Source: Ligula intestinalis (taxonomy: Eukaryota; Platyhelminthes; Cestoda; Diphyllobothriidea; Diphyllobothriidae). From it: a DNA stretch of 64,000 bases. The stretch is from the NCBI GenBank assembly GCA_036362985.1, contig JAYGXS010000007.1, positions 16,120,480 to 16,184,479 of the forward strand. Direction: 5' to 3'. Within the stretch, counting starts at the first letter, position 1, and every line of letters starts with the position of its first letter. This document shows, piece after piece, positions 58,286 through 64,000 of this stretch. The position numbers were made by a program, and so were the translations under genes. The notes under the pieces were generated by a model. That model made no database searches and was not told the origin of the DNA. It worked only from the letters and a program-made list of their open reading frames with translations.

Positions 58286-58966
58286 TATGGGCGTTTATGT
58301 GCCGATACAAGAACTTAAGTTACGCGCCTTTCCTTGTAATAGCACAAATCTTTTCTAGAAATTCCATCAGAAAAACTGAGCAACGACTCTACGTCGCATT
58401 ACCGTAACTTAGAACGTTGACTTTTGTCCTGGCAGTTTGCCGTTCGTACGTGGTCGATTGAAACTACACAAGCTTACGTTAACACCTGTAAACGCAGCAG
58501 TCAGGACGCACAAATATACCATAAACAATAATGGGGTCATAGGCACGTTGCCTGCTACACTTTTTACATTTTTCGGAACCATCTACATACAAAGCTTTCA
58601 CGCGCAGGAAAGTTTGCAGCGATACATTACGATGATAAATAAAGGAAAAGAAATTTGATATGGTTTTGTGACCGTTGTACGATATTTCTAATAAATTTAA
58701 AAAGCGTTGACAATATTATCGTAGAGTGCAAGTTGGTTGATCTCAGTTGGTGATCAGCGGTCGGCGGAGGTGGTGGTTGAGATTGTGGTCCCCCAGGGTT
58801 CCGTTATCAGCCCTTTCGTCATCGGAAATAATAAATTTAGAAAAACTTCACATTTAAGGAAGGCCCCTTCTTCCACTAGACTGCTTGTCGCCTAACTGGC
58901 AGTGGCTTCTACGCTTAAACGAGCTGAAAATAGATTACATCCATTTTAAGATCATAGCGCAAAACA

Positions 58967-59203
58967 TCATACTCGCGTTACAATTATGAGTCTGCGTTCG
59001 GCAGCTGTCAGGTTTTCTGTTGACACGTGGGTCTGCTGGATAAAAACTCTCATGCCTTTCATTTCTTCCTCGAGTTTTTCCTTTGAAACGAGGGTCTGCA
59101 GCATAAACTCCTGCATATTTTTTACCACGTCGACAAGTTTATCAAACTTTGAGGCTAGCACATCACATCCGTCGCAATAGTCTACTACTTGCGTCGGTCG
59201 CAC
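58967..59203 (-). other. Unidentified coiled-coil-like open frame
   Basis: 78 codons with a heptad-like pattern (FDKLVDVVKNMQEFMLQTLV, then KEKLEEEMKGMRVFIQQ). Charged and hydrophobic residues alternate as in a coiled coil, and the frame is open upstream of the ATG for several codons. It could be an exon or a fragment of an element protein; no splice partner or family was recognised. Confidence 0.3.
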
Positions 59204-59244
59204 CCAATTGGTAAGACTTTTGGATCTTGTCTCACACCATGCGT

Positions 59245-59320
59245 CAGTGGCGTTTAGTTAGAGACACGGCCTTGTGAAGGAGCGGTTTTGAGTTCGAGCC
59301 CACCTCGCGCCAAATTTTGC
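59245..59320 (+). repeat. tRNA-like fragment
   Basis: GTGGCGTTTAGTTAGAGACAC (box A-like) and GGTTTTGAGTTCGAGCCCACC (box B-like) at tRNA-like spacing. No SINE body follows clearly. Confidence 0.4.
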
Positions 59321-62300
59321 ATTTGGCTTCTGGTCTGCATAACTGCTTACAACAATAGTATTTTCAACACAAAAGGTTAAGATTTGGAGTTTTTGTCTTA
59401 TATACGAGATAGAAAGCCTAAGGCTTCACTTTGCTGATACAATAATCCTTTAGGAGTTGAATCTTTTTACTGAAGACCATTGTGTTTAGAATTTAAGCAG
59501 CAGAGCTTTGAATGACTACTAGGTAAATGTCTAAACTTGTAAAATTTGTTCAGGGTTGATAAAAACAGGCGTAGCAACCGAGCTAGTTTAGTTTCTAAGT
59601 ATGCAGTAGGTAATTACAATACTGGTATCAAAACAAATGTGCTTTACGAATAAACCTTATTATTATTATAATATAATGGAGCGACTCAGCCTTTGTCGTT
59701 TTCTCCGTGGATACTCATCAGAAATCCTGACGAGATTGATTTGGACAGGTAGACTGTGTAATCCAAGCCAATAATTCCAGCAGGATGCTCGATTTGGAAA
59801 AATTTCCTGGTTGAACAGTGAGAGTATCGCAGGGAATCGGACGGAGGATCGTTGCAAAACAGTGTGTTTTTTGATCCAATTTTTGTCTTTCGACAACTTA
59901 TTTCAGAGTAAAAGTTGAATTTATTTTGCCTTAGTTTTGCTTGAAAATTCAAGCCACGCGGGTTCAATTCTATTCGCCAGTTATTTTCCTCCCGTCTTAG
60001 TGTGCAGTGTTATTATTCTACGTATCATTTGCTCTTAATTACCCCCCCCCCCCCAGTTTATTATTTTGTGACTGCAGCTTTGAATTGCAATAAATGCGGG
60101 GGTTTACGGGATTTGATGCGAAGTCCCCGTTTGACCAGACGGGTCTGCGGCATTCTCTAACTTGACCTATCGTTCGACGACTTCGTTTGTTTTAATTAGT
60201 TCAACAAGGCGTCCGAATTTCGACGTGTTTTTGTATATCTAATTGACACCATGCTGCTGCGTTATTATCTGGACAGTAATGGAACACGTGTGTACACAAT
60301 GAAGGTATTTTTTACCGTCTATTCTATCCATAAATCTACTTCCGAATCACTAAACCTTAGAGTTATGCATTTTCATCTTGAGCGAATATGGATTTGTTGC
60401 TGCGCCGTAACAATGCCCCTTAGCTTTTACGATCAATTAAACTGATAGAATTTTTTCAAGTTCTCAGGTGACTATGCCCGCCAGCTCGCTTTTAGGTGTC
60501 TTCCATTTTGAGTTGAACAACACCGAGTATAGACATCTAAATATCCTCGCTCGATTTCTTCCAGTTTAATTAACATGTGATGCTGAACATGTTAATAGCT
60601 TACCTGCCCTTATCTTATATTTTAAGGCTTGTCTTGACAATGAATAAATATTGTATTGTGACTAGCGTGGTTCCCGTGTACGAAGGGCCAGATGGCAGAC
60701 ATCTAATATATACAACAACTGGGGTCAAGAATGGTACCTGCATTGAAGGGGCTGACATAACCAGAACGCTGTAAAGCGCTGAACTTGTTTACTATCCGAT
60801 TTCGACGCACCAAGAGCGACAAAATCATGTATAAAGTGATCGTTTGCGGTGCCAACCCGGAGCTCGCATGCTATTTCTAATTGGCCGTCGATATGCCTAC
60901 GCGCGGACACTGCTTCAAGCTAGTGGTACAACGGAAAGATGGCCTCCCGCACATCAATCGACTCTCAGAGCGTGCTGATGTTGCTTCTGCCGACACAGTT
61001 ACCAGGTTCAAGAAACAGTGCGATAACTTATTTGAATTTTGATCTATACTCTTCACGGGAGTGCCTCTGCTTTCTCGGGGAATGGGTCTGATCTGAAAAC
61101 TCCCTGTATCCGGTGGCTGCAAAGAACGAATGTCCACGGATCCGTTCCCTACCCTACATTGATGAAACATGAATTTCACACCTACAAAGTCGGATTGTTT
61201 GGAAGGATCATAGAAGTTGTATTGTACTAAGTCAACCTATGAACTCACAAACTGCTCCTTCGCAGCCACTATACGATAGCATCATTTACAAGTTGGATGC
61301 AAGATGTTTAGTTATTTTGGCCTTTTATATTGCAAAATAAACGGGGCGATACAGCTCAATACCGAATCATCGACGGAACTACACCCTCCTATATTACACT
61401 GATATCAATGTTTTGTTTCGAAATCCTAGCGATGCAAGATTTAGCGTAATGGATATCTTTCGGCTTCTTACCAAAGCGCTTGTGGCAAAATTTGACTACT
61501 CATAGTGACATCGTTAACTTCTCGCGCATCTTATACGTTGCCAACAGCGGATTGCTGGCTTGACCGTATACGCACCTGTAATCGTCACAGTAATCGTTCA
61601 ATGTCTTTTGTGTTGTTGACCCCGCTCACCCCAAGTATGCTCTATTGAACAATGGATATGTCATTCGGGCTACTCGACTTAATGAAGCTTCAGTTTGTTA
61701 ATCTCTATCCCGTGTCCATTCCGCTGGGTAGCGGTGGTTAAAATGGTACTTGATGGCTTGTCATTGCCGACATCACAATATCAAAACCAGACGCCAAGGT
61801 AGTTGGTCCGCCACGCGTCGATGGTCTGCGCCCTGCTGGAATTTGCATGTGGAATCAGTGACGGCTCAAACGGATATTCGTTTATTTTAAAGCCAACCAT
61901 CCCACTTTGATTGAAATGCGCGGTGTACATGGTAGCTGAATCCGCAGCCATACCATCTTCCACAACGGCTGTTCTAGTTTTAAAATTTGGCGCAAATTGT
62001 TGGAACCAGTTGTCCTACAGTACCAATCACATGCTGTCTTATACAGCCGTTCGTTAATTTTGAACGTTTAAGCAGTTTACTGTTCCCATTTGGCATCTAG
62101 CTTTTCCGGTCAAGCAGTTCGTTGACTAAGGATACGTGATAATGCGAAACTGGTTCACATAACTTTACTCGGTATAGCTGTACTCACACCTGATCTATCT
62201 AACCTCTCGTGTGCCACGTACAACATGGATCTAGATAGCTCGATCCCTTCTCTTTTCTATCGACAGAGAAAAATTTTTGGAGGACTAATAACCATTCCCC

Positions 62301-63689
62301 ATTATTGATAAACAGTCTAGAAAGGCTTTTAGTGGTCCCCCTAGTCGACGCTTCCATGTAGGTGACGGTGCCGAATGGAGGGCAGCCACACTGAGTTAGC
62401 GAGTCGAACAGTGAAAAACGTGTTCAAACCGCAGCACATGAATAAACACTTATTGCTTAAGAAGTGACGCACAGGTCACCATTCGTCAAGCCAGGAACTA
62501 ACCACAAATGCGAAAGGTTGTGGTAGTGACGTTTGGCCTACATGTAGTTTGTCCCGTCTGGATAAAGAAGGCAATGTGAGCGGCCGTGTTAAGCAGAGGA
62601 TAGCTCGCAATTTTTCGGTCGAATCAAGTTATGCCACTTTTTGCCAGCAGGACTGGTTCTGAACGTTTGATACATGAAGGTTGCGGTCATAAGCTTAGAT
62701 GAACCGTAACGGCTGTATTACTTAAGAGTTCACGTATCCCGGCTACTACGACGAATATTTTAAGGAATCGTCCATGGCGGTTTCTTGCAGCTACAGGTTG
62801 TAACTTAAATGTATCCTGTCACCGCCGCACCTCGGTGTTGCCTTTGCGCTTTCGAACGTGAGCAGATTCCCCACGCTAATTGCAGGCATTCTTCCTGTAC
62901 TTCTTTGAATACCACTCAGGTCCTGAACACCTTAGCGGGCCCCGTTATTCAGGGTACTTGATGCATTTAGTGATTCCTACGCCCCCTTCGCAATTCTTAG
63001 CGAGTAGAATGGGCGGTGGCGAATGCCTGTTGGCATTTACGCAAGTTACTCCGTGTAAGTCTGTTAAGTAATCCATCAGTAGCACCAAATAAATACGATA
63101 CAACAGATGAACGGAAGACAACTGCGAATGAGCTCTTTGTTGCTTTTATGCCGTTCGCGTCGTTATTCGCCAACCATATATGCGTTCGCTTCACAATTCT
63201 TGTGTGCTTAATTGCAAGCCTGTTGCGATTGGGAACCAAGACCCTGGGAACTGTAGAGCAGTAAGACAACAAGTTAATCATTTACGGAGTGGGTTTGTCT
63301 GGCAATTATAGTTATTTGATTTGGATACGCTTTATCGTCAAAACCTCTGCATCTTGACAGCACTGATATAGCGAAAAACCTTCCAGCTCTGAATTTCCAA
63401 TTATTTCCAATGTCAGTGTACTTATATCAGATTTTCCAACCGTCTTTTTGTTCTTCAGTACGTTGACCCTGAAGGCAGGCCGACCCAGTGCGCTCACCCG
63501 GCACGCTACTCGCCAGATGACAAGTTCTCTGAGCAAAGAGTCACCTTGAAGATGCGATTCAATCTCCTCCCCACACAACAGCCGCCTATTGTATATTAAA
63601 TTTCGTTTCAATAAAAAATTCCCCTCAGTTAATGCACACTTTATACAAAGATAGATACAGTTGATACAAAATAAAAAGTTAGGTTTGCC
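59321..63689. other. Long stretch without a recognised gene
   Basis: Contains a 13-C run at 60042-60054 and AT-rich blocks. The frames at 59666-59967, 60877-61179, 61781-61963, 63016-63281 and 63312-63611 have no recognised domain; the last lies within 400 nt of the E2F stop and may be 3' UTR or downstream sequence. Confidence 0.4.
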
Positions 63690-64000
63690 CTAGTTGGGCG
63701 ACGCCCTATCTGCACATCTCTGGTCTGTTGGTACATCGAAGAGGTCGCACAGGCCTTCTGTATCTTCAAGGTTATACGTGAAATATCGGTCAATTGGCGG
63801 CGGACTTAAGGGCAGAAGAGGATTCAGGGCTCCGGGATGTTCATCTACTAAATGAAAAAAAACGCATTACGTTTGTTTTTTTAAGTTTCAATTTAAGTAG
63901 GATTGGTTGCGACCTTACCTGATCGTCCTGATCGGCGAGCACCACTGAGGTCGAACCCAGATACGCCGACTGGGAGTATACGTGCTTTCTCTGCATTGTC
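63690..64000 (-). CDS. E2F: E2F4/5-like transcription factor, C-terminal exons (partial)
   Basis: Two minus-strand exons. One runs from beyond the window to 63919 and ends at a CAG|GTAAGG donor; the final exon is 63847-63690, with an acceptor after TTTAG and a TAG stop at 63692-63690. The 71-nt intron 63848-63918 is phase 1. The final exon reads NPLLPLSPPPIDRYFTYNLE, then DTEGLCDLFDVPTDQ. This matches the C-terminal transactivation segment of E2F4/E2F5 (LSPPP, YNL-acidic, EG-CDLFDV), which binds the hydrophobic pocket of RB-family proteins. E2F proteins control G1/S genes as dimers with DP. The DNA-binding, dimerisation and marked-box domains lie outside the window. About 15 extra residues follow DLFDVP compared with the usual end. 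The match is short but specific. Confidence 0.85.

Noticed and set aside
63312..63611. 99-codon minus-strand frame downstream of the E2F stop as another gene
   Set aside because: No recognised domain; its position is compatible with 3' UTR or downstream sequence of the E2F gene.

Overview
This window looks like non-coding, repeat-rich DNA from a flatworm nuclear genome, most likely a tapeworm of the diphyllobothriidean type; that placement is an inference. It rests on two host genes split by very short introns (33-43 nt in a Rab6 gene), a dense load of decayed retroelements in flatworm-like families (CR1-like, RTE-like, Ty3/Gypsy, Penelope-like), tRNA-derived short interspersed repeats, a hAT DNA transposon, and a 100-N assembly gap at 57167-57266. 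There are no operons, bacterial ribosome-binding sites or CRISPR arrays. Most open frames are chance openings or remains of mobile elements.

Only two host genes can be named. A Rab6 small-GTPase gene on the minus strand (33439-34117) has six exons and five tiny introns; its last C-terminal exon was not found. The 3' end of an E2F4/5-like transcription factor gene on the minus strand (63690-64000) runs off the right edge and carries the conserved pocket-protein (RB family) binding tail.

Mobile elements from left to right: Penelope-like (PLE) tail joined to a CR1-like element with a nearly intact reverse transcriptase (1-2877); a decayed CR1-B element broken up by a second CR1-A copy (6480-9745); two PLE GIY-YIG endonuclease remnants (11.4 and 13.5 kb) around a Gypsy integrase remnant (12.2-13.4 kb); an orphan PLE tail (18.2 kb); tRNA-derived SINEs (14.8, 21.2-21.8, 25.6-26.9, 58.0 kb); a foldback element with 90-bp near-identical arms (23476-24039); an inverted pair of PLE tails (27.5 kb); an RTE-like remnant (29.7-30.8 kb); a second inverted PLE pair (34.4-35.4 kb); a Gypsy pol remnant (37.8-40.2 kb); a hAT element with both termini (42635-44907); a CR1-A 3' end joined to a PLE tail (46.7-47.3 kb); two stacked PLEs (48.8-53.8 kb); and a long decayed CR1-B element (54.3-57.2 kb).

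The most interesting signal is a recurrent, structured ~50-nt motif beside the PLE remnants. It reads CTGANGA, T, a ~6-bp hairpin, GAAA, a 3-bp hairpin and then TA-ATAAA. This is the layout of a minimal type I hammerhead ribozyme. It lies just 3' of five GIY-YIG reading-frame ends and also occurs in three inverted pairs and in two PLE-CR1 junctions. The stems differ in sequence between families but remain paired. One feature is non-canonical: an extra U between the CTGANGA box and stem II in nearly all copies.
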